Assembly: GCA_033064195.1 (NCBI GenBank)
Contig: JARBJD010000113.1
Location: 124,001 to 188,000 of the forward strand
Direction: 5' to 3'
DNA length: 64,000 nucleotides
DNA from: Blattamonas nauphoetae
Lineage: Eukaryota > Preaxostyla > Oxymonadida
Below, one piece after another: positions 11,401-24,500 of the stretch. The notes under the pieces are model-generated. The model was not told the DNA's origin and ran no database searches. It worked only from the letters and a program-made list of their open reading frames with translations. The first letter of the stretch is position 1. Every line of letters begins with the position of its first letter. A program made the translations under genes and the position numbers.

Positions 11401-13307
11401 CGAGGAGCGCAATTTGGGGTGTGAATCTTCATTCGGTCATTTTTTCTGATTTGGTGGTTTTTACAGATCCAGGGACAGAATTCATCGAACCCGATTCCGT
11501 TTTTCTTTTCATCGCCTCCATCGTCCACTCCATCGAACGTCAGACCACAATCGCTTTCCTCTTTCGTCTCTTCCTTCTCCTCTCTCCACCCCTCCCTCAC
11601 ATTTGAGAAGTGGAGAGAGAAAGATGACGAAAGGACAGATGAAGCTAAACTCAGAAGTGAGGAAGATGGAAGGGGGGAGAGTAGTGTTGGGTGGACAGGT
11701 GAAGGAAGAGCACAGACTGCAGCTGCGAGCTTCAGAAACAGAAACGACACTCACATCCCAACACAGAATTATCGAAACTTGGTTTGCACTTGCTCAATTT
11801 CTTCTCACTCTCTTCTTCTCCCTCTTTATTCTGCTTTCTCTCTTCTCCTTTCCCCCTTCTCTTCCTTCTTCTCTCTTGTCTTTCATTTCATTCATCCTCT
11901 CCCTTCTTCTCTCTTCCACAGCCCTTCACACTCTCTCCGTATTCTCCCCGCCGCACACCCACCTCCCTCTCCCCAACCACACACTCCACTCAACCACTCC
12001 CTCCTCCCCTCTCTCCCCTCTCTCCCTCCTTCTCTCCCACCACAACAACCACACCAGCTCCCACATTTCCCCCTTCCTTCCAATTCTCCCCTTCGGAACT
12101 CCATCTTCTGCGGGAGTGTGAGGAGGAATTCGCCAGACGCGGCCGGTTTCATCGAATCTTCCCAACGCCCTTCAACTGCACGCTGTATTCGGGACTGGAG
12201 CAGGGCGAGACGAAAAGAAGAGAGAAGAGAAAGCAGAACGACGCCAGAAGGAGTTCGGAAGACACTCCGTCGTGTTTCTCGCCAGAAAGGACAGATTTGG
12301 TGTTGTGGACGTGGCTGAGGTTCAGATTGCTGTGGACATGTGCCAGACCAGTCGAGAAGAGAAAGGAGAAGAAAGAATGCACACAACGGGAATCGAACGT
12401 GTTCCCGTATGTGTGTCCAAATTGTGGATCTGTCCACTCGCTCGACCCAATCCAGTTCCTCTCCCAACCCGTCAACACACCACAAACAGCACCTCTGACT
12501 CACCACAATTCATTTTCGCCACAATCCACGCCATCTCAGCCAAATCCCGCGAAAACAGGTCAAATCTTCATTCCGATTGGAAGTGGGCAAAGAATTGATG
12601 AACCACGAACACCCACACCAACCACAACAGCACTGCTCTCTCTCCTTCCTGCTCAACTCGCCATCGCTCTCCAGACAGATCCATTCTACTCTCAGATCCC
12701 ACACTTCGTTGTCGAGCATCTGCAGTTCGTGTCACCCACTTTTTCTTCTTTCTCGTCACCCCAAAATAGTCAATATCTCCAAAATTCGGGCAGAAAGGCA
12801 TTTTCACCGAGTCTTTCGTTCTCCTCGTTCACAACACTCAACAGATTCACAAACCATCCCTCTTTCGCTTTCAGATCGTCGATGACAGCACTCCACAACT
12901 TCCCCTCGCTCTCTCTTCTCTCCGATCCCTGCTGCTCACCTTGTGACCCTTCCTCGTTCTTCTCTTCCTTCATCGCCTCTTCGTCGTCTCTCTCTTCGTT
13001 CTCTCCCAACTCGCTGACACTCTCCCCTCATCTCAGACGAGTTGTCCCGATCATTGGACGACCAAAACCACAGCTAGATCGACGGAGGGAGCGAGAGGAA
13101 CAGAGGGATGAGAGTGACAAGCGGCTGGAGGGGATTTCTGGCTGCCCAAAACAACTTCCGAAGGGGAGCGAGGAGACGAACCGGAGAGAGGAAGGAAGAG
13201 AGGAGCGTGGAGTGAATGAGTCGAGTGACCTGAGTGTGCTCAATCTGCCAGACTGGTCTGTTCCCTTCAGACTCCCTCTTGTCGTTCCACGAGAAGAAAA
13301 AAGATGA
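8454..13307 (+). CDS. tubulin tyrosine ligase-like protein (TTLL4/5 type)
   Basis: Six exons join in phase: 8454-8633, 8681-8836, 8954-10351, 10480-11418, 11467-11781, 11922-13307, giving about 1,457 aa. The TTL domain starts near residue 30. Visible motifs are 'WYNWNAMWGF' (75-84), 'ISHFPG' (about 99-104), 'FIQKPLNAARGIGV' (252-265), 'QQYISNPLCVNGYKVDLRLYV' and, at the end of exon 3, 'FELFGFDVLLD...LIEVNTSPSL', the ATP-grasp signature. Downstream come long Ser/Arg/Glu-rich linkers and a conserved late block ending 'GRFHRIFPT', known from the region after the TTL core in TTLL proteins. TTLLs add Glu (or other residues) to tubulin tails in flagella. An insert of basic and acidic residues splits the core at about residues 345-395. 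'WIxKP' is 'FIQKP' here. Confidence 0.85.
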
Positions 13308-13556
13308 GCGAGATCGGGTTGACACTTAGTCTTCTTTGAGGAATATGATTTTATCGGTATTTTAATCCTCTTCATTTTTCCATTGTGTATTCTTTTTATA
13401 TTTATGTCACTCTTCATTGTTTTGTTGCACAATTTTGATCTGCCCTTTGTTTCCGAAATGGATCTTCTGAATGAATCGTTCTCAAATGAAAATAACTTGA
13501 CCGCCCGTGGATCAAGACTAGAAATGAAGTTAATCAAAATTGACAAATAATTTGCG

Positions 13557-15565
13557 TTACTCCGGCCACTGTGGCAACTTCTTCTCGACCGTCCAATATT
13601 TGCTTTGCACTGGATACCCGCCCTTCAAAAGCTCTCCCACACTAGATTTCTGCTGAACAAACTTGTTGTGGGATGGGGACATATGAACACTACGCTCGAG
13701 AGGATCAGGGTCATTGAGAAGTGCGCTGACATTGGCCGAGCTGTGACTGCTGTATCTTTCCCTGAGCGGGCGCTTTTCATCGTTAAAGACAGGAACAAAG
13801 TCGTTGAACACAATCGAGGATCGCATGACTTTTGGGTCGGAGTTTCGGGGAGCCACACGAACTTTCCCGTCGACTGACAGTAAATCACCCACTTTTCCAG
13901 TTTCTGAGCCCAACCCCCAAAGATGGTCCTCAGTGACCTTTTTGTGAAGTGCTGATTGGGAGCGGGTCGGCCGTGGTTGTTCCTTTTGGGGGGTTTGTTT
14001 GATCAGATCCTCGACCCGCTGTGAGGAATAGAGCGTCCGACTGGCACTTTGAGAGCGTCGCTGACGCATCCTCTCGATCCGTTCTTCCTCCTTTTTGTAT
14101 TCTTCCTCCGCGAACGACGGCGGAAGCATTCCTGTTTGATGTGTTGGCTTAGGTTTGTCGTTGCTCATGTCTGAATGGGCGATGATGTCCAAACTCGCGT
14201 TTCGACGGTATACGGCCCATGGACGACGATTGATGGGATCAGCGAGATTTTGAGAGAACGCAGTTGTGGGTCGTTTTTGATATTGATCGGGATGGAGGAG
14301 ATGGGCTGTTGTTTGAGTGACAGTGAGAGGGCGAGGTGAGGCTACGGGCTGATGAGGAATGGAGAGGTTTGTGAGGAAGAGGGGATAGGAAAGGAGAACT
14401 GAGAAAGACAGATCGAACCACAAAAGATGAGAATAAGCAAGAAAATACCATCATCTCCGTCGTCAGTGATAATATCGTTCAGTTCATGGCGTCTGAAGCG
14501 TCGTCGTTCCGGTGTTACTTCTGTGCTGAGCATTCTGTCCTTGTGAGTCAGAAGATGGGTCGTGTCGCCTTGTCTTGGTGTCTGACCCTCCCGTGATGTC
14601 GTTCGTTTCGGAGTCCGTGCCATCTTTTTGGCGTCTGATAATTCAGAAATTGTGTCCATGTCTTCTTTATTGACAGGAATGCCAACTCCTTCGAGAGCAA
14701 TCACGAACTCACGGCGTGTGATTCGTCCTTTCCCGTGGGGGTCCATGGTATACAATGCTGATGCGAGTTCACGACATCGGTCGTTTCCTCCAAGTCTCTC
14801 CTTAATCTCCGTGGCTTGCTCAGCAATCTTTTGGGATGGGTTTCTCGTGGCAGACTCAGATGATGGAGCCTTTGAACGTGGAGGAGTGCCGATGATTGGA
14901 GTTGGGTTTTTCAGGGAGAGGATTTTCGTGCCTTTTGTCTGAAAAAAGTGGGAGAGGATCAAATGTGTGAAGAAGCGACAATAAGTGATACAGGTCGATT
15001 CGGTGTTGCGGTATTGTCGTCCCACTTCACATGAGGTTGTTGAGAACCCGGGGAGACTGGGCGAGGAGTTCTAAGAGAGGAAATCCGACGAGTGTGAAGA
15101 TTTGTGAAGCAAGAGGAAAAGAGAAATGATGAATGAAGTCGTGATGAGAACACACCTTCCCGGCGAAGGAGGTGGTCGAGAGAGATCAGGTTGATTTAAT
15201 TTCTGTTCGTATCTGAAACGGAGATGAGACGGAATAGTGACAATAATGTGAAGCACACAGCCTTCCAACCTTCTGCATGAAGTCTTTGTAATCAATAGCA
15301 CCGAGGGTATCGACTTCAGCATGTTTGACGGCAGCATCAATCTGGTTCGATGAGACACCAATCTTTGCTCCCGCCAGTGCTTTTCTTAGCGAATCAGGGA
15401 ATAGTTTTCCTGTTTTTCGAGTGTCCAACGATTTACACAACTAAAAAATGTCGAAGATACAGTTAAGGGAGAGTTGTAGAGTATGTACAGTGAGATCAAA
15501 ACATGACGAACCTGGTAGAAATTTGTTGGTTCTATTTGGGTGAATGCTTCACCAATTGCGAACAT
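13557..15565 (-). CDS. EF-hand-like protein with basic C-terminal region
   Basis: Minus strand, six exons in phase: 15565-15512, 15440-15259, 15212-15156, 15070-14992, 14938-14449, 14341-13557, giving 548 aa. Two helix-loop-helix regions are readable. One is 'LDTRKTGKLFPDSLRKAL' with a second loop 'EVDTLGAIDYKDFMQK'. The other is 'MDPHGKGRITRREFVIALEGVG', where D-x-G-x-I and a following acidic residue look like a Ca-binding EF-hand. The rest is Ser/Arg/Lys-rich and ends in a conserved-looking 'YPVQSKYWTVEKKLPQWPE'. Such architecture is common in flagellar or axoneme-associated proteins, but no specific orthologue is recognised. The chosen ATG is the first in phase. Extra upstream exons between 15565 and 15760 are possible. 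Confidence 0.7.
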
Positions 15566-15931
15566 GGATCTTAAAGAGGGTGCATGAAGATAGTGTTTTC
15601 ATTTGTTGATGAGAGGAGAACAGGACATACTGGACATGGTATGGTGTGTTGTGGACGAGAGCTCTTGAGGGAGATTGGGAGCGGGACGATCTGTTGAAAG
15701 TGGAGAATAATATTTGATACGATGCACGGGAGCATACCGTGTGGATGTCATTCAATTTAATCCACCAAATCAAGAAAGATAAATTGAAAATTGACCCATT
15801 ATAATCGTTTAGGTGTTCTGGTTCAGTCAGAACCATTCAGAAACAACGAAATCTCGACAAAGTCACAGGAAACGACAGATAAGACACAAATCAACAGAGT
15901 AATCACTATTAACTCTCAGAAACATCGACAA
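15566..15931. other. intergenic, possible 5' exons of the EF-hand gene
   Basis: No gene is required here. On the minus strand a GT-AG intron-like pair near 15692-15739 and a short open stretch at 15640-15690 could be leader exons of the EF-hand gene, but no phase combination gives a convincing start. Confidence 0.3.
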
Positions 15932-17873
15932 TCAACACTTCATCTCCTTCTCAATGTATTCCTTCAGAACTGGTCTGAAAGTGGTGCCTGTGGGCTTCAG
16001 TGTGTACACACCAGGTGCAATCTGGTTCAGTTTGGCTTGGACTACGCCAGCAATGTTGGAATCAGCAAAGAAGTCGTAAAACTTGCCTGCCTTCGGAGTG
16101 ACTGACCCAACATTGTATTTGTCCTTGAAAGCGAAATTAGATTGGCGATAGGCATTGGATGCGGGAGATGACGAGAGAAGACCCGAAGCATGGTCCAGAT
16201 CGTCTTCATTTGAAAGAACCGCGAGTGGATCGATGTTGGTTGGTGATGGAGAAGCGTCAATGGCCAAAAGGGCAGCGAGGTGGGTGTGGGTGAGGTTGGG
16301 GAAGACATAAATGGGGAAATCGTACATATCGATAGTATACAGGTCATCCACAAAGATTGGCCCCTTATTCAGATTATCTGGGAGAAAGAGGGACAAAAAG
16401 GACAAAATGAAAGCAAAAGAGAATAAGGGAGGAAGTAAAGTGAATACGAGAGACTGTGCATACCTCTGATGCGAAGAAGATGCATCGAGAAGACGCGCTC
16501 GTTTCTCGACACTGTCGGACCGTACTTCTGCAGAACCTTGTCCAAAAGGAGCGGATAAATGGAAATAATGGGAATTTTGGGGATGAAGAGATAAGTTTGT
16601 GGGGAGCACCCGATTTGTGCGTTGAGGCCGAGATGAGCCACATTGGAGTTGATTGAATTGCGAAGAAGGAGTGCCTCTCTGCTGTTCCACACAGAGATGT
16701 CCGAACAGCCTGCCAATGACATCAGATTCTTCCGACTCATCGAAACATACTTCTGGTTGAATGAGACAGCATTGGGTCCAGAAAAGGCCGAAGACGAGAG
16801 GGTACGAAGAGCTTGGAAGGAAGATTGGCCATTTTCGTCGACATTGGCGGTGTTTCCGTTGAGATAAAGTTGGAAATTGATAACTCCAAGGCAATGGAAG
16901 TAGAATGCTGATTCTTGCTTGATTGTGTTGTCATCGATCTTTGAACTGATTTCTGTGTGTGTATGCCCACAGAGGAACACAACAGGCTGTGTTGGGAAGT
17001 GAGCTCGCAGCTTGTTCTTGACTGTAGTGACAAGAGCGTCACTCGACCCAAAATGACAAAGGCAGACAACCGCTTTGATTGTTGGGTTGGCCCAAACTGG
17101 ATTCAGACGAGCATCGTTGAGAAAGGCTTCCACTGTTTGTTGGGTTACTTCACGATGGGCCGTCTGCATGTTGATCACGAAGCCGATCGCAAGAAGGTTG
17201 CCTTGGTTGTTTGGGAGAGGAATGAGGCGATATGGGGCTCCCATAGATTTCGGGGGAGACTTGTGGACAGATTGGCCCGCGAGGTACCTGAGATGTGTGA
17301 AGATTTGGTGAATTACGAGGATGAAAAAAGTATTGTTGAGAATGCGCTGGAATATACCGTCCATTCATTGCAGGAATAAACGACTCCATCATATAGTTCA
17401 TGCTTGTAGGATTTTGCAGCTCATGATTCCCAATGCTCATAGCGTCGTATGGCATACTCTTCATTGCATAAAAGATGGATTTTCCTTTCGGTGTGGTGAG
17501 CTCACTTAGTCCAGTTCCCTGCAATGAGAAGAAAGAAATGTGTAAATTCATGATAAAGGAAATCGCAGACATCCATGAGGTCGCCAGTGTCGAAAGCGAA
17601 TACGAGGTTAGAGTCAGATTGTTTTTTCTTCATGATCGAAATTGCAGAATGGAGATCAGCAAGATCAGCATCCATCGACTTGTCATGACGATGACCGTAA
17701 ATCCATCCATGGACTATCAAAATAATGGTGAGGAGACGCATCGAGAGATTGGTGAAGAGATGTGTGAAGGAATTGAGATATAACAAACTATCGGTCGTGT
17801 GAAGGATGGTAATATTGATTGGACCGTTCAAATTAGCACAGAAGACCACGTGAAATAAGAGATTGATAATCAT
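15932..17873 (-). CDS. secreted calcineurin-like metallophosphoesterase (5'-nucleotidase-like)
   Basis: Five exons join in phase: 17873-17789, 17713-17571, 17518-17358, 17287-16464, 16377-15932, giving 552 aa. The start at 17873 is chosen because a signal peptide ('MIINLLFHVVFCANL') follows. Metal-site motifs are in the right order: 'HTTDIHG' (about 25-31), 'FDTGDLMD' (69-76), 'GNHEL' (106-110), 'CLCHFG' (His 208) and 'CGHTHTE' (236-242). This is the pattern of the UshA/YHR202W group that hydrolyses nucleotides or other phosphate esters with two metal ions. The C-terminal half is divergent with no clear 5'-nucleotidase C domain. Predicted to enter the secretory pathway, so it could act in vacuoles or outside. 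Substrate not known. Confidence 0.85.
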
Positions 17874-17976
17874 TGATCGGAAATACGCTAATGTGGGCAA
17901 GATCAGACAACTTGAAACTTGAAAAACGATATTCGCAGAATTATCCGACTTTTCGAAATGAAAACCATCACTTATC

Positions 17977-20900
17977 TCAAATAAACCATCTTCTATTCCG
18001 CTTCTCCCTAGATTTAACGTCTCGTGCAAGCTGTAACTCCTCTTTCAGGATCATATCAGCAAAACTGTACGATAGTGTTGCCATTTGGCCCCGAAGGTCT
18101 TTGACTGTTTCCACCTTTTCGAACAGTCTCACCATCGATATTTCGAGTGCCAGAGTCTGATTTGCGATGATCCCCATCATCTCTTGCTGTCCCTGGAGCA
18201 GCTCCTCCTCAAACGACGTCGACACAAGCGACGAGAGAGACGAGACAGACGACGAGCGAGCATTTCGGGGTGTCGGTGATTGAGCTGGGCGGCGGATGGG
18301 GGTTTTGAGGTTGGATGGAGTGGAGAGTGTGGTGACAGTCTTGTTCAGTCGATCCAATTCTTCGTCTTTCCTTTCGAGCTCCGAGCGATGGTGCTCTCGT
18401 TCTTTTGCGATCTCCGTTTTAAGAGCTTCGAGATCTTTCTCGAGCCGTTCTTTCTTTTTCTGGAGGACAGCGTTGTCAGTGATGAGGAGAGCGAGCTTGT
18501 CAGTGTCTTCAGCTCTTCGCTGCCTCTCCTCCCCCAACTCCTTCTGAAGCACAGCAATGTGTTCCCTCTCTTTCCTCTCGTCTTCTTTCTCGCTCTTTCG
18601 TTGAGACGCAAGGTGGAGTGTCTCGCCTGCTTTCTTCTTCTCTTCCACCAGCTCAGCAGCAGTCTGGGCGAGTTTCTGTTCAGCTTCCGCCCTTCTTTCC
18701 TTCTCTTCGTCTGCTCGTCTTTGCTCATCCGTAATTTGGCTTTTGAGAGCGGCACATTCTTCGCGGAGAGCTCGCAATTCCTTTTCGTGTTGTTCTCGCT
18801 CGGATTTCGCTTTCTCAGCTTCTTCCTCCATCCTTCGCTTCTCCTCTTCGTTCTTCCGTCTGTTCTCTTCCTCTTCTTTCCTCTCTCCCTCCTTCCTCCT
18901 CTCTTCCCTCTCCTCCAACTCCCCCCTCTCTCTCCCAACCTCGCTCAGTGTTCGTTTCACTGTCTCTGCAACCATCGTCAGATACTCGTTCTGCAAAATG
19001 ACTGTCGCCAGCGTGTGGTGTGCCTCAACCAGCTGCTCTCTCTCCCCCATCTCCCTCTCCTCCTTCCCTCCACTCTCGTCGAACAGATCCTCCCTCCTTT
19101 CCACACATTCTCGCTTTTGTTGTTCGATTCGGAGGATGGCCTGGTCTCGGTCGATCCTGCCTTTCTCAGCGAGCTCTCCCAACACTCCCCCAGCTTCGGT
19201 GAGCAGCTGTGCGGATGTGGAAGAGAGAACAATGAGGGGAGGGGATGAAGAGACGTGGGAGGGAGTTTGGTTGATATTGGGGATTGTGGAATAGTGCTCT
19301 TAGATAGAATATGGGATGAATGAAAAAGACAGACTGAGGTTGGATGGGGATGGTCGATTCTCGGTTTCTGGTTTGAGTGGATCGCGAAATGTGTGAGGCG
19401 TGTCCACAGCTGATGTGTTTGTAGAGAGGACGAAACTGGGAGATGTGTTGGCATCGGTTTGTGTCGTCGAGCGGTCGGTGCGAGTGGGGGAAATAATCTG
19501 CGGGGAGGAGACACTGATGCCGCTCGGAGAGTGAGATGATGGGAGGGTTGTGCGGGCAACGATGGGAGTGGTGGATGTGTGGGATGTGACGAGCTGTAGG
19601 GACATGAAAAAGTGGAAGTCAATCAGATTATAAGAGAACAAAAACAGAAATTAACGAAAGTAACATCCGTCTGACCCCATACCAAAGATGTTCTCTTGTC
19701 CAAAACCTTCGCCTTGACGGTCTGTGTCTTGGCCTCTTCGCTTCTTCGCCGCATCAGCTGTGGAGTGCGTTCGTTTTCTGGGATAAACCTGATACACATT
19801 CCACTCTGCATGGCAACCCATAAAGTCGTCGAATCCTGCACGCAGCCGCTTAAGGGTGTGTAATTTGACCAGTCAAGGTCGAGTTTTGTGAGTTGGAGCG
19901 TTCTCGTTGAAGGTTGCTTTGAGCTGAATGATTTTGTTGATTTTGTAAGATTCTGTGGGGATCCTTTCTGTTGGTGGAGTTGGGGAGAGGATCGATGAAG
20001 AGGGGAGCCAGTAGTAGTTGGTGCGTTGACTCCAGCTGTATCGACCAAATCTGCTGACTTATCCGACAGAATTTTGGCTTTGGGGACCAAATAAAACGAA
20101 TCTGAGACAGAAATCAGGATCCATTCATCCCATTCGATAAAGGATTCGATTTTGGATAAGAAGTCGATCGTGATGACCTCCCGCAAGATAAATCTCGCCT
20201 CGTTCTGCTTTGTCTTTGAGCTATCGTCAAGCAGCGATACAACACGGACAGTTCCGTTTTCGAATCCAATGATTGCATGTTTGTCGTTTCCCAAGAGTGT
20301 GGTGACAGCACCAGCTTCGTTCTTGTTCTGCTTGTGCTCAATAATATCAATACCGTCCTCATCACCCTCGATATAGATTGGCATTGTTGATTCATTCCCA
20401 AGAACACCAGTATGTGACCTTAGTGTTCGTAAATTGGTTGTGAGTGTTGAGTTGGGATGCGCCAAGGTGAGACGATTCTCATGGACACAATAAATGGATC
20501 CGTTGCTATCACCAATCCAAAGAAGGTTGGGTTTATGTGAACAGATACTTGTGAGGCCTGACGAGGCGATGGCGAATGATGAGTGAATTGAGTTGTTGTG
20601 TGAGTGAAGCCGGACGAGCGATCCGTCTGATAATGTCGCCCAGACCAGAGAGAGGTTCACAGGAGACAATGCAAAGGATGTCACAAATGATGAAGGTGAG
20701 ATATTGCTGTGAGGAGTGACGAAACAGAAGAGGGAGTGTGAGACGATGAAAGTGAAAATAATGACACGTCATACAATGAAAGAGTCTTTTTAACCTGAAT
20801 TCCTTTCTGTAGAGGAGGGAAAGGGGAGAGAAAACGAAGATATGTGAGAATTGAAGAATTTGTTTGAAATTTTGAGGTGAATGATTGCGTTCGAACATTA

Positions 20901-21515
20901 AACTCACAGGAAACATACAGAACATCCAAAAACATGAACAAATCCTGCCGTATCAGCGACCCAAATAGAGTTTGTAGAAGGAATGAGGATCATTGTCGAG
21001 AGAGGATTTGGGGCTGGATAATGGTAGATACGATGGTTGTCAATAGAGCTAAACACAGAAAACACGTTCTCCCCAAGGAACCACAGATTGTTGAGATGAT
21101 ATATCATCTTCTTTCCAATGTATTCCTTTGGGACGCTTACGGTCCTATTTAGCTGACATGTGGCGCAAAGTTGGGGGAACTTTCAAAAAAAAGTGAAGAA
21201 CAAACCATTCGAAACTGAGTCTTAGAATCCATTACGCTAAAACAATCAGTTTAAGATGGATTCTGACAGAAAAAAAAATATGGACAGTCTCAGATGAAAT
21301 TCAGAAAAGCAGGCGATTCTCGTAGAATATGCCGGAACAGTTGTGAAAATATAAAACGGCAAGTTCTCAAACGTTCGATACCTTTGGATAGGATCTTTCA
21401 GCATCGAACTGTTGAAATCAAAACGTTGTGACAGTCTTCTGCCACAGATAATCAAAAATAAGCCCAAAATCACAAAAATTGAGTGTTCTCTCCCACAAGA
21501 CAATTCTATCCACAT
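17977..21515 (-). CDS. beta-propeller plus coiled-coil protein, copy A
   Basis: Minus strand, seven exons that join in phase: 21515-21287, 21236-21206, 21152-20919, 20806-20766, 20706-19683, 19593-19335, 19194-17977, giving about 1,011 aa. The first 450 residues repeat the cadence of propeller blades ('SIWVADTAGFVHVFG', 'LVWATLSDGSLVRLHSHNN', 'LLWIGDSNGSIYCVHEN', 'TTLWVAMQSGMCIRF'). The last 400 are a near-pure Glu/Arg/Lys coiled coil, then a helical end with 'LLQGQQEMMGIIANQTLALE'. The layout matches copy B directly upstream, so these are tandem duplicates. The intron at 19195-19334 and the most 5' start are the least certain parts. Probable cytoskeletal or trafficking scaffold (inference). 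Confidence 0.65.
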
Positions 21516-21547
21516 ATTTCCAATCAATCGAAAAAAGAGATTGACCT

Positions 21548-24500
21548 TCAGAAGGGCCATCGACGCTTCTTCTCCTTTGTCTTCACAATCACCTCACTCG
21601 CCTCCCTCCCACCAACCAACGCCCTCTCCAACTCCAAAATGAGCCTCCCAATCATCGCATGATCATTCCGTCGTTCATTGCGTTCGAATTCTTGCTCTGT
21701 GAGGAGAGAGTACAGCATGACGACCGATCCATCCAACGCAAGCTGAAGTTCCGCACACGTCTCGCTGAGCTGAGTGAGACTGACAAACAGTTGCATTTCG
21801 AGGAGCGACGAGGCAGACGAGCGAAGAGAGGACGACGAGAAGGACAAGGACGAACGGAGGGAAGGAGTGAAACTCAAAATCGATGGAGAGCGAACGAGTG
21901 ACGGGTGTGTGTTTGGTGTTGGCTGCGTCAAGGATGGGATTGTGGTGAAGTGGGAGAGGCGGGTGTGTGTTGGGGAGGGAGAGAGGCTGGATTGGGGCGA
22001 GGGGTGAGGAGAGGACGGGCGGGAGTGGGTTGGAGAGGAAGACGGGGAGAGATTGTGAAAGGCCAGCAGCTCGTTCCGTTTGGCTTCTGTTTCGATTCGT
22101 TTCTTCTCGTCTTCTTTCATTTCATCCAATTCTTCTCTCATCTTCTCCATTTCTGCTGTTCGTCGCTCCAAACTGAGCGAAAGAGACGCGTTCTCAGCCA
22201 GCACGCTCGCAACCTGATTCCGAATCTGATCCAGTTCTCCCTCTTTCTGCCGAATCTCGTCTTGAAATTGCGAAATCGTGAGATGGTCTTCGAATTCCCG
22301 TTTTTCTGAATTTTCGCGAAGCTGCTCGATTCTTCTTTCGAATTCTTGTTTCAGTTGGTTGATCTCAGATTCGTGCTGTTCCTCCCTCTCTTCCCTTTCT
22401 GCCCCCATCTCTTGCGTTTGTGTTGCGAGAGTGTGGCGCAGTTCGACACAGTCCCTTTCGAGTCGTGCTCGTTGTGTCCTCTCTTCGTCGATCAGCCTGC
22501 ACTTCTCTTCCAGCTCAGCTTGGAGTCTGTCCATTTCAGCTGTGATCGCCTTCAGATCCTCCTCTCGCTGTTCTTTTTCCATTCGGTTGTGTTCAGCATT
22601 TTCTCTCTCCTTTCTCCTTTCGTTTTCATCATGCTGTGTCCTGACCTCTTCGTTCTTTTGAATAATCTGTTCGAAGTGTTCGATTCTCTCCCGCAGCTCT
22701 TCTTCTTGTTTTAAGAATCTCTCCTCTTGTTCCTTCTGCCTCTCCATCTCATCCATCCTCGCCTTCTCCTTTGCTTCCTGCGCCTCTTTCAGCAGACCCA
22801 GAAGTTCTTTTTCTCTTTCCCTCCACTCCAACGCTGCTTGTTCGAACTGTGTGATGGTGTCTTCCATCTTCTTCCGCTTCTCATTCTCGGCGATTCTGTC
22901 CTCTTCCTGTTTCTTGTCATACTGCTCGTTCTCTTCCTTCATTTGTCTTTCTTCTTCCTTTCTCTCTTCTTCGGCTCGTTCACGCATCTTTCTCTCCTCT
23001 TCCTTTCCAATTTCCAATCTGATCCTTTCTTCTCTTTCTCGTTCCCTCTCCATCTCCCTCTGTCTCTCTTCGTGTTCCTGCTGGCGTTTGTCTGCCTCTC
23101 TCTCCCCTTCCAGTTGTCGGAGTGCTTCTGAAAGTGAAATGACTTGATCTCTGAGTTCTGAATTTGTTTTCTGGAGTTGTTCGGTTTCCTGCGTTCTCAG
23201 AAGCTCCTTCTCCTTTTCTTCATCTTCCATTCTCTTCTTGTCCCGGCGATGCATGTCCTCCAATTCGATCAAAGTGACGTGCAGTTTGTTTATCTCTTCG
23301 GCCGGATTATTCTTTCGTAGCTCTTCCTTTCGATGCTCAGAAGCATTTTCTGAGAATAAATCGGTCCTGTCTCGCACCATCTCCTGTTTGAGTGCCTCCA
23401 ACACTCTGTCCACATTCCGCCGTTCCTTCCTTTCGGTTTCGATCACTTCAAGTGTTGTTTTGTTCATCCGAGTGAAATGAAGGCTGGAAGTGCCCATCTT
23501 TGTCGACAAAACCACATCCAAGCAAGGAAGACGATGTTTTGACTGTGGTTTTGTTCGAGTCGTGGTAACAGCCGTGAGAGGAAGGTGACTGAACGAACGT
23601 GGTGAATATCGTGATGGAAGAGATGATGATTGCCTTGGAGACATTTGGGGAGTGGTGTTGATGCGTGAAGGGCGGGTTGGTGATGGGAGGATGTCGATCG
23701 GTGTGGTTTGAGTGACCTGTGGGATCGTTCGAGGAGGTTTGGAGATGAATATGTGACCAACTGGAAGTGTTGGAATCGGAGGGAGATCTTGAGGTATGAG
23801 AACATATGTGTTGGGAGTGAGAGGTGATGACAGACGTGTCGTTTCCGAATCGTCGAATGGGAAAGAGATGATATGTTCATGCTGTGAGGATGATAACAAT
23901 GAGAAAGAAGATCCATTGATCTTCCTGGCATAAACTGCAGACTCTTTACCAAGGAATAAAGACGTTGAGAGAGAGAGGAGAGCCAGGCTCGTGAAAATGG
24001 TGAAATAAAAGATCGAAGGCGTGACAATGACAAATGAATCACTCAATGGGAAGGCATTGATGATTTTCTGAGGGAAAGAATATGAAGCAACGACAGTTAG
24101 AGCGAGATCGTGGTGGATCGGAGGTTGAGAGTCAGGGTGATTCTGTGTGAGAAAGATGACATTGAAATCTGATAGAACAGCAATCAGTCCATCATTTAGT
24201 GATGATAGTGTTGTGATTGGTGAAGTTCCAATTCGAAAAACAATGGGAGTGAATTCGAGATCCTCCTCCTGTCGAGCTACAGGAAGACCGTCAACGCACA
24301 AATCGGATGAACACGATCGTTTAGATCCAGACAAGTGGTTCCCAATCGAAACGTTTCGAAGAAGATCACGTAGGACGGTGTAATTGAGGAAGAACAAACA
24401 CCCATCGTCTGCCCCCATCCAGAGGTTGCCTGATCGATCACAATGCAGACATGTGATTCTATTCGATGAGACTCGTCTCTGCCACAAAACATGGTGCGTT

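Noticed and set aside
11892-12506. 204-codon minus-strand frame, Gly/Arg/Glu-rich
   Set aside because: Opposite the Pro/Ser/Thr tract of the TTLL last exon. No start context or domain.
18280-19248. 322-codon plus-strand frame rich in Leu, Phe and Ser
   Set aside because: Antisense of the Glu/Lys/Arg coiled coil of copy A. Such frames arise automatically opposite GAA/GAG-rich coding. The same applies at 21.7-23.5 kb.
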